Source of the DNA: Marinomonas sp. MED121
Lineage (GTDB): Bacteria; Pseudomonadota; Gammaproteobacteria; Pseudomonadales; Marinomonadaceae
Direction of reading: 5' to 3'
DNA length: 64,000 nucleotides
NCBI RefSeq assembly: GCF_000153025.1
Contig: NZ_CH672429.1
Location: 547,079-611,078 of the forward strand
The stretch's first letter is position 1. Every line of letters starts with the position of its first letter. The notes under the pieces were generated by a model. It ran no database searches and was not told where the DNA came from. It saw only the letters and a program-made list of their open reading frames with translations. The translations under genes were made by a program, and so were the position numbers. Shown here piece after piece: positions 55,098 to 64,000 of the stretch.

Positions 55098-55745
55098 TCA
55101 TAAAAAAAGTTTTAAATATGCAGATTCAGCAAGATCAATACTTTCTTCGAGCATGTTTTCAAAATTCATAGGTAAAAAATTATTTTCATCAGACTCTTCT
55201 AATGAAGCCTTAATTGCATAAGTAAATATCATGCCTGAAGCAAAATTTGTTAATAAATGAATGCATTTAAATTTTTCCCTCCCTAAAGAAAAGGGTTCCA
55301 TTAAACTAAAAATCAATTCAGCATTCCGCTTAAACAAGTAATCCATTATTTTCTTTTTCTCAGAGCTATTAGTAGATAACACTTCTCTAAAAACTAACTT
55401 TGTCACCGAAGGCTTTTTTTGGAATAATTTCATATAAGCGGTTAGCACTGGCCTAACGGGAGTTTTTGCTTCTAACCATTTTGACTCCATTAGGTAAAGT
55501 TTTAATTCATTCGAAATTGAGATTAGAACTTGTTGATACAAATTTTCTTTATTAATAAAGTAATACCTAACAAGTGATGGATTTACCCGAGCTAACTTAG
55601 ACACTTTAACTATTGAAACTTTTGAATAGGGTAAGTTAACGAACAACTCTCTGGCTGAATTAAGAATATTTCGTCTTGCATCATTATATTTTTTACCTTT
55701 CGTTGATGGCCTCCCAACTTTTCTATAAGAGCTTTCTTCATTCAT
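55098..55745 (-). CDS. TetR-family regulator linked to the RelA/SpoT-fold gene
   Basis: A 215-residue regulator. The helix-turn-helix region is ARRNILNSARELFVNLPYSKVSIVKVSKLARVNPSLVRYYFINKENLYQQVL, and the N-terminus has a basic arm KVGRPSTKGKK. ATG 55745 (MNEESSYRKVGRP) has AGGGG nine bases upstream; the in-frame GTG at 55805 lacks a well-placed site. Its stop is 75 bases from the start of the next gene, same strand, so the pair forms a small unit. It is clearly AT-richer than the core genes. Confidence 0.82.
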   Translation of the reverse strand: MNEESSYRKVGRPSTKGKKYNDARRNILNSARELFVNLPYSKVSIVKVSKLARVNPSLVRYYFINKENLYQQVLISISNELKLYLMESKWLEAKTPVRPVLTAYMKLFQKKPSVTKLVFREVLSTNSSEKKKIMDYLFKRNAELIFSLMEPFSLGREKFKCIHLLTNFASGMIFTYAIKASLEESDENNFLPMNFENMLEESIDLAESAYLKLFL

Positions 55746-56666
55746 GTTATTTAACCCCTGATCACTACCAGTCGCTTCAAGATATTTATATTCTCTTATC
55801 TTCACAACTTTTTCGAGAAGTTTAATTCCTCCTTTTTTAGGATTTGGATAATTAAGTCAATATACATTGAAATTAAAAATAAATATTCACTAGCAATTAA
55901 AATAACCACTCTAACTTTTTGATATCATTAGAAAATGCGCTAACAAAATAGAAAAAGCTCATTTTAATCTTAGTTTTTCTAGAAAAGCTAAGATTAAAAA
56001 GCCTCTTATCAGAAGTAGTGCTAAGTAAAAAAATTAAAAAATGGGATATATCGAAAAGGTCTACATAATATGCTCATTGTTCTTACCAATGAGAAGGGAG
56101 CAGTCTAAAAGAGGTATTTCTAGGTTACGGCTTAACCTAAAGAAGCTGCGAATAATTTGTACTGAATCAGCATATGGATAAAAGCACTTAGATTTATGAG
56201 GAAAACGCAACTTAATAGTGCTTCTATTGATAAGGTCCTCAGCGTAAAGATAGGTCTTTTAGACCATGCCCTTCGGGCCTTTCTAAAAAAGGGTCAACCT
56301 GTGCTATCTCTTCTCGAAAGGTACCTGGATTACATCAAATCGACACCTTGTTAGACACTTTTCCCCATATACCTTTAAAGAGCAGACTGAGAAAAGGTGA
56401 CTTAATCGCAACTTCACAAAATATTGGGCATTATTTTCCACACTTGGGGAAAAAGAAAGTAATTCTCAGGTATTCTTAATTTCGCTTTCTTTTCCAAAGA
56501 TATAAGCGCTTGAAAAACACGCATTTTGAAAAGTTAAAGAGAAAGTTTCATTTAGAGTATCTACTTAAAGAAACCTGAACCTTTACATAAATTTTAAGGC
56601 CTATGCAGAAGGTTCAGGTAAATTACAAATAACCAAAATTACTGTCTAAAAATTATTTTAATAGTA
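55746..56666. other. Long intergenic region containing MITE copy 3
   Basis: About 920 bases with no convincing gene. It is AT-rich, holds the third MITE copy at 56136-56418, and a possible palindrome CTTAGTTTTTCTAGAAAAGCTAAG at about 55970-55992, just upstream of the TetR gene's presumed promoter. The remainder before ald (56419-56666) has no clear structure. Confidence 0.5.
56136..56418 (+). mobile_element. MITE-like element, copy 3
   Basis: 283 bases: left end CCTAAAGAAGCTGCGAATAA, right end GACTTAATCGCAACTTC, same orientation as copy 1. Internal matches include TTAATAGTGCTTCTATTGAT and AGACCATGCCCTTCGGGC, then CTCGAAAGGTACCT and AGAGCAGACTGAGAA. The right end has lost its last bases relative to copy 2. 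No coding capacity. Confidence 0.82.
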
Positions 56667-57785
56667 TTAAAAGGCCAGTGCTTCTTCAGGGTCAACATAT
56701 TCAAAACCTAGGTTGTCAGCGACGCTGCGACACGTCACTAATCCCTTGTGTACATTCAGACCATTTAGCAAATGCGCATCATCTGCTAAGGCCGCTTTAT
56801 AACCTTTATTTGCTAACGCGATAATATAAGGAAGCGTGGCATTATTTAGGGCAAAAGTAGAGGTTCTTGGCACAGCTCCTGGCATATTCGCTACGCAATA
56901 ATGAACCACATCATCAACAATATAAGTTGGCTCTGCGTGTGTTGTTGCATGAGATGTCGCAAAACAACCGCCTTGGTCAATTGCAACATCAACAACAGCA
57001 GAACCTGGCTTCATACGTTTGATCATATCTTCAGTAACAAGTTTAGGGGCAGCGGCTCCCGGAATCAGAACACCACCAATCACGAGATCAGCAGATAAAA
57101 CATGTTCTTCTAGGGCATCTTTGCTTGAGTAAACCGTTTCAAGACGCGCACCAAATTGAGCATCAAGACGACGTAAAACATCAATTGAGCGATCAAGAAT
57201 AACCACATTTGCGCCCATACCAATTGCCATTTGGGCAGCGTTAGAACCCACAACCCCCCCGCCGATAATCACAACTTTTGCAGGAGAAACACCCGGTACG
57301 CCACCGAGTAACATACCACGGCCGCTATTAGATTTTTCTAAGCATTGTGCGCCCGCTTGAATAGACATACGGCCTGCCACTTCAGACATAGGCGCTAATA
57401 GGGGTAAACTGCCGTTATCACTGGTGACGGTTTCATAAGCAATACAAATCGCTTTGCTGGCAATCAGGTCTTTTGTTTGCGGCAAATCTGGCGCTAAGTG
57501 AAGGTAAGTAAACAAAATTTGATCTGGGCGAAGTCTCGCTCGCTCTTCTGCTAGCGGTTCTTTTACCTTCACTATCATGTCTGCTTCAGCAAATATCTCT
57601 TCTGCTGTTGTTTTAATCGTCGCACCTACCGCGAGGTAATCGTCATCGCTAAAACCAATACCGCTACCTGCATTGGTTTCAATCATTACCTGATGGCCGT
57701 GGCTGATAAGCTCACGGGCACTCGCGGGCACCATACCAACACGATACTCATGGTTTTTAATCTCTTTAGGAACACCGATTAACAT
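56667..57785 (-). CDS. ald: Alanine dehydrogenase
   Basis: A 372-residue NAD-dependent enzyme converting L-alanine to pyruvate and ammonia. The start MLIGVPKEIKNHEYRVGMVPASARELISHGHQV is diagnostic, with catalytic Lys and His in the N-terminal domain (YLHLAPD) and the NAD fold VVIIGGGVVGSNAAQMAIGMGANVVILD. The length is typical. Single gene, divergent from the pyrophosphatase. Confidence 0.95.
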   Translation of the reverse strand: MLIGVPKEIKNHEYRVGMVPASARELISHGHQVMIETNAGSGIGFSDDDYLAVGATIKTTAEEIFAEADMIVKVKEPLAEERARLRPDQILFTYLHLAPDLPQTKDLIASKAICIAYETVTSDNGSLPLLAPMSEVAGRMSIQAGAQCLEKSNSGRGMLLGGVPGVSPAKVVIIGGGVVGSNAAQMAIGMGANVVILDRSIDVLRRLDAQFGARLETVYSSKDALEEHVLSADLVIGGVLIPGAAAPKLVTEDMIKRMKPGSAVVDVAIDQGGCFATSHATTHAEPTYIVDDVVHYCVANMPGAVPRTSTFALNNATLPYIIALANKGYKAALADDAHLLNGLNVHKGLVTCRSVADNLGFEYVDPEEALAF

Positions 57786-58235
57786 ACTTATTCTCCTAAC
57801 GACTTATTTTTATTTGCTACAAGAACCTATCTAAGAAGCGCTTAGTCACAGCGACTTGCTCAGAGCAGGAGTAAATTTCTAATATCAGTATAGATATTTT
57901 TAAAAAGAATAAGTCACTTATATTTAGATTAAAAATAGATATAAAAACCAACAAATAAATAACTTTAAGATAAAAAAACTACAAATATAGTAAAAATACA
58001 GAACAAACAACAACTATTATTAATTGCTATAAATGGACCTTAATTAAGAAGAATGTGAGTCAATAACAGAAAGCAAAGCAGAAAACACAAGACTAAAGTC
58101 GCAATCAAATCGCACTCAAGTCGTCATAATGCCAAACGAACAAAGCAAAATTTGTCTAACCAAAAGTCTGTTTTTTGCTTATAATTGCCCAAATTTTTAA
58201 ACATTCCCGTTTTAGGGCAGTACATAGGGTAAGAG
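57786..58235. other. Intergenic region between divergent ald and ppaC
   Basis: 450 bases, very AT-rich, with several A runs around 57950-58030. It must hold promoters for both genes, but no clear boxes, operators or hairpins can be named. Confidence 0.5.
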
Positions 58236-59195
58236 ATGGCTTTTTTTGACTTAGAATCACCAGAAAACAACGACACAGACAATCTAGTATGGTTAGGCCA
58301 CCTTAGCCCTGACAGTGATACCATTGGATCTGCAATTGGTGCAGCTGAATTATTTGGTGGCGAAGCACGCCGCGCCGGCGAGTTAAACAAAGAAACCGCT
58401 TTTGTTGTTGAATACTGTGGCGTTGAAGTTCCTAAACTCATCTCTAAAGTTGAAGGCCAAAAAGTCGGTCTAGTTGATTTCAACCAAAAAACGCAATTAC
58501 ATAAAGACGTTGATAACAGTGACATCGTTGCCATTATCGACCACCACGCAATCCAAGATCAGCCAATCACATTTAACACACCAGTATCTGTTGATATTCG
58601 TCCTTGGGGCAGCGCGGCAACCATTCTTGCAGACCGTTTCGAGAAAACGGGTAAAGAAATGAGTCCAACAACAGCCTGTGTCCTTCTAGCTGGCATCCTA
58701 TCTGATACCCTAGTATTTGAATCACCAACGACTTGTCCTGTCGACAAACCATACGCTGAGAAGCTCGCTAAGATTGCAGGCATAGAAGATCTATACGACT
58801 TCGGTCAAAAGATGATGGAAGCTAAATCAGACCTAGCAGACGTTTCTACTTACGACGTGCTAAAAGGCGATTTCAAACATTATGAAATCAAGGGTAAAAA
58901 AGTGGGTTTTGGTGTCGCAGAAACGCTACTTCCAGAACAGCTTCTAGAACGTAAGGCTGACCTTCTTGCAGAAATGGAAGGTGAAAAAGCGAAACAAGGT
59001 TTAGACTTCATCTTCTTCGCGATTGTGGATACTAAAACTAAAAATGCTCACCTGGTTATCTATTCTGATGCCGAAGCAGAACTTGCCACTGCGGCATACG
59101 GTTATACATCAGAAGCTAACTTAATGTATCTACCTGGCATGATGTCTCGTAAGAGCCAGCTAATGCCAGCAGTACAAGCAACACTGACTGCTTAA
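58236..59195 (+). CDS. ppaC: Manganese-dependent inorganic pyrophosphatase (family II)
   Basis: A 319-residue DHH-superfamily enzyme that hydrolyses pyrophosphate to phosphate. The metal site motifs are: WLGHLSPDSDTIGSA (first DxD), VDFNQKTQ, the DHH in AIIDHHAIQD, and SDTLVFESPTTCP. The C-terminal DHHA2 domain ends with PGMMSRKSQLMPA, the substrate-binding SRKxQ motif. Closed by a terminator. Confidence 0.95.
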   Translation: MAFFDLESPENNDTDNLVWLGHLSPDSDTIGSAIGAAELFGGEARRAGELNKETAFVVEYCGVEVPKLISKVEGQKVGLVDFNQKTQLHKDVDNSDIVAIIDHHAIQDQPITFNTPVSVDIRPWGSAATILADRFEKTGKEMSPTTACVLLAGILSDTLVFESPTTCPVDKPYAEKLAKIAGIEDLYDFGQKMMEAKSDLADVSTYDVLKGDFKHYEIKGKKVGFGVAETLLPEQLLERKADLLAEMEGEKAKQGLDFIFFAIVDTKTKNAHLVIYSDAEAELATAAYGYTSEANLMYLPGMMSRKSQLMPAVQATLTA

Positions 59196-59232
59196 ATTTT
59201 CACTCTATATCTAGAAAGTAAAATTTAAGACA

Positions 59233-59267
59233 AAAAAGGCGAATCTTTATTTAAGATTCGCCTTTTT
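59233..59267. terminator. Terminator after ppaC
   Basis: Perfect 15-base stem AAAAAGGCGAATCTT / AAGATTCGCCTTTTT with a 5-base loop. It can end both ppaC and the convergent Omp85-type gene. Confidence 0.93.
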
Positions 59268-59334
59268 ATTATGAGCTTTTCAATCAAGTAATAAAAACGG
59301 ACATGATTGAAGTGCTCTAATGAGACTAATACTG

Positions 59335-61065
59335 TTAAAACGCATGGTACGCTTTTAAAGTGAACTGATAACTATCAACCTTTGATTTATCTGAAAGTGG
59401 TATAGCGATATCTAAATGGGCAACATTGCCTACTCTTACTTTACTTGAACTAAACCTTAAGCCAAAACCTATATCTGATAGTAAAGTAGAGTCAGAAGCG
59501 TTTTCATTATCCCAAGCTCTTGCCACGTCTGCAAAAAATACCCGCCCGACTCTTACAATATTAAAAAGATGAGTATTATAAAAACGTCGATGCTCAAGTG
59601 AAGCTAACACTCTTCTATTACCTTGTTGATAATTAGTAGGATAACCTCTTACGATAGTTTCATCCTCAAAAGTTAATTCTTGGTCAGATGTCAAACCAAT
59701 ACCTTTATCGAATTTTAAACCTGCATACCAACGCTGATTTTGATTAAGATAATGATAGTAATCTAGCTTTGTACCTAAAACTAAATTTTCAGATTTGCTT
59801 TCATCTGTTAAGTAATTGCCTTTATAAGACACACCAATTTTGGTTAAGTGATGCTTACCAATACTAATCGCATTTTCGAATGATGCATTAGAGTGAAAAA
59901 AATCTTTATCATTGTTTAGCTCTGTTGGACCTAATCCAAAATTCAATTCAAACTCTTGCCCTAGTTGAATGTCCTCAGTTCTTTGAATTTGATGTATATT
60001 TCTAAATTTTTCATACCTATTTTCTATACTTTTTATACCTATCCAAGCGTAATTTCTAACTCTAGAATCAGGTAAATCCCCTTTTGTAGAGCTAGTAGCA
60101 TTAAAAATATTCTTATCTTGAGTTAATCCAAAGTAATAACGCCTTGCGACATTATCTATTAAACCTTTTGAAAAGCCATATATTAGATATGACTCCCCTG
60201 TTCTTTCTTGGTAATCACCCGAAAAACCATTTAAGTTCTTTTCGTCTTCAATAAAGCTGGTACTAGAAAGCCTTGATTCAAAACCCCACTTGGAATCCAG
60301 AGAATAGAAATGTCTATTAAGGGTGATAAACTTTTCTTCTCCGTCCGAGGTATCTGCATACCCAAGTGCAGAAGAGAAGCGAGAGCCAAATAAACTAGGG
60401 TTTTGCGTTTTTGTAACTAACTTACTATGGCCATTTTCTGTCACTTGTTCAACAGTCAATAAATTGCCAGTACCAAACAAATTACCACTTTTAAAACCAA
60501 TACTTTTATTCGTATCCCCACCAGATTCACCAAAAGATGCTTCTAACTCAAGTGCCCATGTGTCCCTTGTTATAACGGCAATATCCACTAAGTCACCACA
60601 CACTTTCTCTGGTAAAATGAAGGCATCAGTCAAATAATGCTTTTTACGAAGTAGACGCTCAGACTCAACGAGTGTTGAAACCTGTGCTATTTGACCTTCT
60701 TCAAAGAGCAATTGGTCTTTAATGACATATTTCTTTGTGTTTACATGCACTTTATTTAGAAAACGAAAAACTAGGTTATTTTCATCTTCATTAGACTCAT
60801 CAAAGACATCTAATAAATAAAAATTGATTTTTCGAATAACTTTACCTTCGGCACGATTCACTCTGTGATTTTCATCTAAAGAGTCAAGTTTATAAACTTG
60901 AGATGAGTTAAAAAAAAGCTCACATGACGCCTCAGATTCAGAATAAGCAAGCTGGCTAAAGGAAAGTACAACAAAGATACTAATAAGCTTCTTGAGCAGA
61001 TTAATCCTTAATCGATTATCATTCGTAAGAAACAATTCAACATGCCCTAAGCTAAAACCAGACAC
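59335..61065 (-). CDS. Omp85-superfamily outer membrane protein with one POTRA-like domain
   Basis: A 576-residue protein with an N-terminal membrane segment after a leader (LLKKLISIFVVLSFSQLAYS, signal peptide, so the true start may be within the first 20 codons). A single POTRA-like domain (about 60-170: KVIRKINFYLLDVF through LRKKHYLTDAFILPEKVCGDLVDIAVITRDTW) precedes a BamA/TamA-like barrel with the signature IVRGYPTNYQQGNRRVLASLEHRRF. The family is widespread in gammaproteobacteria with unclear substrate; it is not a partner of the lectin gene by orientation. Confidence 0.8.
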   Translation of the reverse strand: MSGFSLGHVELFLTNDNRLRINLLKKLISIFVVLSFSQLAYSESEASCELFFNSSQVYKLDSLDENHRVNRAEGKVIRKINFYLLDVFDESNEDENNLVFRFLNKVHVNTKKYVIKDQLLFEEGQIAQVSTLVESERLLRKKHYLTDAFILPEKVCGDLVDIAVITRDTWALELEASFGESGGDTNKSIGFKSGNLFGTGNLLTVEQVTENGHSKLVTKTQNPSLFGSRFSSALGYADTSDGEEKFITLNRHFYSLDSKWGFESRLSSTSFIEDEKNLNGFSGDYQERTGESYLIYGFSKGLIDNVARRYYFGLTQDKNIFNATSSTKGDLPDSRVRNYAWIGIKSIENRYEKFRNIHQIQRTEDIQLGQEFELNFGLGPTELNNDKDFFHSNASFENAISIGKHHLTKIGVSYKGNYLTDESKSENLVLGTKLDYYHYLNQNQRWYAGLKFDKGIGLTSDQELTFEDETIVRGYPTNYQQGNRRVLASLEHRRFYNTHLFNIVRVGRVFFADVARAWDNENASDSTLLSDIGFGLRFSSSKVRVGNVAHLDIAIPLSDKSKVDSYQFTLKAYHAF

Positions 61066-61858
61066 ATTATATTCTCAATTGAGATAAGTCTAATACTGTC
61101 ATCAATTTCTTATTAAAAACGCTTATTTCAGTTGAGAAATCTAATAATGTGTCACCTTATTCATCATTAAGGTAAAAAAACTCGATTCATGATAGGTGAC
61201 CAGCACAATAGCGACGAGTTGATAGGTTAGTCTATTGTAAACCTTTTAACTTAAAGACTAGGGAGCCTGCGATTAAGTCAGACCTAGCGAGATTTTGCAT
61301 AGCAGCTAGCCGACATATCAAAAAAGTCACTCTGCGATGTCATTTTTCACTCTTGTTACTAGCCCTTTTCAACTTTCCAACCTTTTGCTGTATTTCCTAA
61401 CCAACGAGCCAAGTTATATCATCAGAATATAATTTACAAAAGCATTAATAACCCTCAATAATAATTGAGCGCTAACAATAAACACTAATATTAAAAAGTT
61501 AAGAAATAAAATAAAAAAGAACTAATAAACAAATTAAAAAACTATAACTTAAGTTATAAATTTATAGAAAATTATTTCAATGTTATAAAAAACGAACGAC
61601 TGGTTATATAAACTAACATCTAAAACATGAATATCATTATAAAAATAATCGAAAAAAAACCTTTAATTTCAAAGATATATTTTTTATTAGATATTTTTTA
61701 AAAAATTATTCAACAAAAGCTTTAAAAATAACTACACAAAAAACAAACAACGTGTTTTATTAAATAAAGATCGGAAAAACAAACATTAAATAAAAATTCA
61801 AAACCTAAGAAACATATAAAAATAATTATTAATTAAAAGCATCAATAAAGGTGAGAGA
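61066..61858. other. AT-rich intergenic region with a solo MITE-like end
   Basis: About 790 bases without a gene. The first part holds TAGGGAGCCTGCGATTAAGT at about 61260-61279, close to the MITE terminal repeats, but no second end or interior follows. From about 61430 to 61850 the sequence is almost pure A/T with A runs and ATTAA clusters, unlike any neighbour, which is typical of recently acquired or H-NS-bound DNA. AAGGTGAGAG precedes the start of the next gene. Confidence 0.55.
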
Positions 61859-63973
61859 ATGAAAAAGACATTATTATATTTGAGTATGTTAGCTTCGGCT
61901 TCATCCGTTTATGCAGATACTGGTGATCAGTGTAGTGCGTATATTGATAGAGTCGAATCTAATGGGGGCGTCACTTATAACATTGAAAGTGCCGCTATTT
62001 TAAGTGCTAATACGGCAATCACTACAGGTGTTGAAGTATTGGGGCAATCAACCCTATCTGCTGTTTTCCCTTATGCTTCTATTATATTAAGACAAATTAC
62101 CCCTGGCGAGACAACGGCTGCGGCAGATCCAGATTTAGTCGCCTGTCTTGAATCCTTTGATAGCCGATTAACTACCTTAGAAACTTACCTGTTAGCAGAG
62201 GAAGCAAGCATTGCCTTAAATGCAGTGAGATCAAAAATACAGAAAGATATCATTGAGCAGCACGATGCTGTTGCTAACTTTGATGTTTATGAAAGCTATG
62301 ATGTAATCGCAGCTAAGTTGGCAGGTACCCTGTCTTACTTTTTACATGAAGATCAAATTGAAAACGCAGATGCCGATATATATGAAACCATTAAAAACGA
62401 CACTCTGCTCTATCTTCTTTCTGCACAAAATAGTGCCTTTCTTCATAACCTAGAATTTAACGCTTATTGCGCTAAAGAGAAAAACTATCAATGGACGAGC
62501 ACTGCCACCAGCTATATCGAGCATAATGACTCAAAAAATCATGCGCTTATGGATTATGATCTACTAAAAAGCCTTTCGGACTTTGGCTATAGCACAGAAG
62601 ATCTGCAAGAAAGTAATTTCGATATAACAGACTGTGAACTAGGTCGAGACAGTCACTCACGCTACAAAGCCCTACTGTCAGAAAATACTTCTTATAGTCC
62701 AATCGCACAAATATATGATGACCTTGGCTTTGATATCACCTTGGATTCAGGTAACTCTAATTATCTCGATGTTGCTATTGATATCGACAGTTCTAAGCTC
62801 GCAGATTACCGAAAAGGCTTAATTGGTTCTTGTTCACACAGTGTTGATTGGGGAATTGCAGGCCATTCAGGCCGTGATCCTTGGGGAACGTTAATTCTGG
62901 GTGGTGCAAAAATCACTACAACATCTAAAGACTATGGTGGTACTGCTACCTTTTCCAAGTCGGTCATAGCAGGTAGAAACAAAATAGACTCAGCAAAACG
63001 TTATAATGAAGGCTATTGCGATACTTGGGTAGGAAACCTAGAAGACGATCTGGATGATGAGGTAATTACACTTCTTAATGCCATCAAGGTATCACTTAAA
63101 AATCTATCCATGTATCAACTGGTAAGACCCGCCTATGAACTTGCTGGACGTGCGCCACAATTCTTAACCTATGAAACAGGCGTTATTGATAACGACCTAC
63201 TAGAAAGTTATATGCTAGTACCACAGTTTGACGTGAATGATGAAGGCGATATCTCGGATAATTACAATCATTACCAACTATTTAATGCAGCTAATGGAGA
63301 TAGATACCTAAAACATAGGTTTGATGTCGGCATAGTGGCACGAAATAATGGCTCGGGCATTGATTCCCATTGGCAACTATCTCAAAGATGGCCTGGTGAA
63401 AAAACCCGTATGATGAATGTCTATACCAATGAATGCGTTGTCATCAGTGATGCAGGTGAACTTCATATGAGGTCGTGTGATGAATACCCTATTGCCTATG
63501 TTTGGGATATCCATGCAAATACCTCAGGAGCAGTCGATGCAAGTCTTAAATTAAGCTCAAACAGTCACAAAAACCAATGCGTTCTTGTGAGTGACGAAAC
63601 GATGCCGGAATACAGTAATTCTAACAAAATTGCTGCCACCGACTGCGATATAACCAATGCCAATCAAACCTTTGTACTGGGTGATAACAATGACATTCGA
63701 GTCAATGGTATTTGTCTAGATGTCCCAAGAAGTGAAGCATTCGCTGGACAAAGTGTCATCGTTTATTCATGCCATTACGGCGATAATCAAAGCTGGGATC
63801 TCAACCCAGATGGCACTATTCAGTCCGCATTAAATGCTGTTGATGGTACCAACCTATGCTTAGAGGCTAATGATGCAACCAGTGATATTGCGATCACGCT
63901 GCAAGCCTGTGATAGCTCTAATCCTGCTCAGAAATTTATTCCTAACGAAATAGTGGAGGAAGAAGAGGTTTAA
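61859..63973 (+). CDS. Secreted protein with C-terminal ricin-type beta-trefoil (putative lectin toxin or adhesin)
   Basis: A 704-residue exported protein: signal peptide MKKTLLYLSMLASASSVYA. The first third is helical (for example GQSTLSAVFPYASIILRQI and EEASIALNAVRSKIQKDIIEQHDAVANF) without a recognisable family; the middle has clustered cysteines and DPWGTLILGGAKITTTSKDYGGTATFS. From about 515 a ricin B-like trefoil shows repeated CxxVS / QxW-type units: CVVISDAGELHMRSC with YVWDI, CVLVSDE with QTFVL, ICLDVPRSEAFAGQSVIVYSC with QSWDL, and LCLEANDATSDIAITLQAC with QKFIPN. The end is acidic (EIVEEEEV). A glycan-binding pore-former or adhesin is plausible; not proven. Confidence 0.7.
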   Translation: MKKTLLYLSMLASASSVYADTGDQCSAYIDRVESNGGVTYNIESAAILSANTAITTGVEVLGQSTLSAVFPYASIILRQITPGETTAAADPDLVACLESFDSRLTTLETYLLAEEASIALNAVRSKIQKDIIEQHDAVANFDVYESYDVIAAKLAGTLSYFLHEDQIENADADIYETIKNDTLLYLLSAQNSAFLHNLEFNAYCAKEKNYQWTSTATSYIEHNDSKNHALMDYDLLKSLSDFGYSTEDLQESNFDITDCELGRDSHSRYKALLSENTSYSPIAQIYDDLGFDITLDSGNSNYLDVAIDIDSSKLADYRKGLIGSCSHSVDWGIAGHSGRDPWGTLILGGAKITTTSKDYGGTATFSKSVIAGRNKIDSAKRYNEGYCDTWVGNLEDDLDDEVITLLNAIKVSLKNLSMYQLVRPAYELAGRAPQFLTYETGVIDNDLLESYMLVPQFDVNDEGDISDNYNHYQLFNAANGDRYLKHRFDVGIVARNNGSGIDSHWQLSQRWPGEKTRMMNVYTNECVVISDAGELHMRSCDEYPIAYVWDIHANTSGAVDASLKLSSNSHKNQCVLVSDETMPEYSNSNKIAATDCDITNANQTFVLGDNNDIRVNGICLDVPRSEAFAGQSVIVYSCHYGDNQSWDLNPDGTIQSALNAVDGTNLCLEANDATSDIAITLQACDSSNPAQKFIPNEIVEEEEV

Positions 63974-64000
63974 TTAAACGCTAAATATAGCGATTGAGCT

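Noticed and set aside
60323..60637. 104-codon plus-strand frame in the Omp85-type gene
   Set aside because: Antisense to the conserved barrel sequence; composition is the mirror of beta-strand coding.
59335..63973. Idea that the Omp85 protein and the lectin protein form a two-partner secretion pair
   Set aside because: They are on opposite strands, 790 bases apart; the lectin protein lacks a TPS domain and the barrel belongs to a general BamA/TamA-like group with one POTRA domain.

Overview
The window looks like chromosome of a marine gammaproteobacterium, most likely Marinomonas or a close Oceanospirillales relative. This is inferred from gene content: gloB-mltD, an NsrR-type Rrf2 regulator, KdkA with an LpxL-type acyltransferase and a GT9 enzyme, YacL, DUF1285, DUF2956, and a moderately AT-rich composition. 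No rRNA, tRNA, CRISPR array or replication origin was seen. Positions and motifs were read directly from the sequence; family names rest on motif recognition without a database search.

Region 1 (1-15.1 kb) is mostly housekeeping: a frameshifted YafS-like methyltransferase, gloB, the lytic transglycosylase mltD, ppnP, a GcvA-like LysR gene that seems to start at ATT, a DEAD-box helicase, DUF1285, a MetF-like protein, a chemoreceptor-like protein, nsrR, a lipid A/core cluster (GT9, kdkA, LpxL-type), yacL and ylqF. Region 2 (15.2-23 kb) holds a possible small RNA, acpH and a compact five-gene peptide ABC transporter followed by a HypT-like LysR gene. Region 3 (23-33 kb) holds a CHASE-GGDEF-EAL protein, dbpA, a VanZ-like protein and a purine-catabolic operon (xdhA, a frameshifted xdhB, guaD) behind a readable promoter/operator.

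Region 4 (33-61 kb) is accessory and visibly eroded. It mixes small stress and detoxification genes (cupin, DUF2071, MFS exporter, alpha/beta hydrolases, AraC, GlxA-like and TetR regulators) with remnants of gloA, a TetR gene, an MFS exporter and a periplasmic binding protein whose front part is replaced by an 18-bp tandem repeat. Three roughly 270-296-bp copies and one decayed half copy of a non-coding element with terminal inverted repeats (MITE-like) lie here; one copy abuts the broken MFS gene. The most unusual locus is a TetR gene followed by a RelA/SpoT-fold protein carrying a canonical EF-hand loop (53.8-55.7 kb). Conserved genes (ald, Mn-type pyrophosphatase, an Omp85-type protein) follow.

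Region 5 (61.1-64 kb) is a very AT-rich non-coding stretch leading into a secreted 704-residue protein with a C-terminal ricin-type beta-trefoil, possibly a lectin toxin or adhesin.
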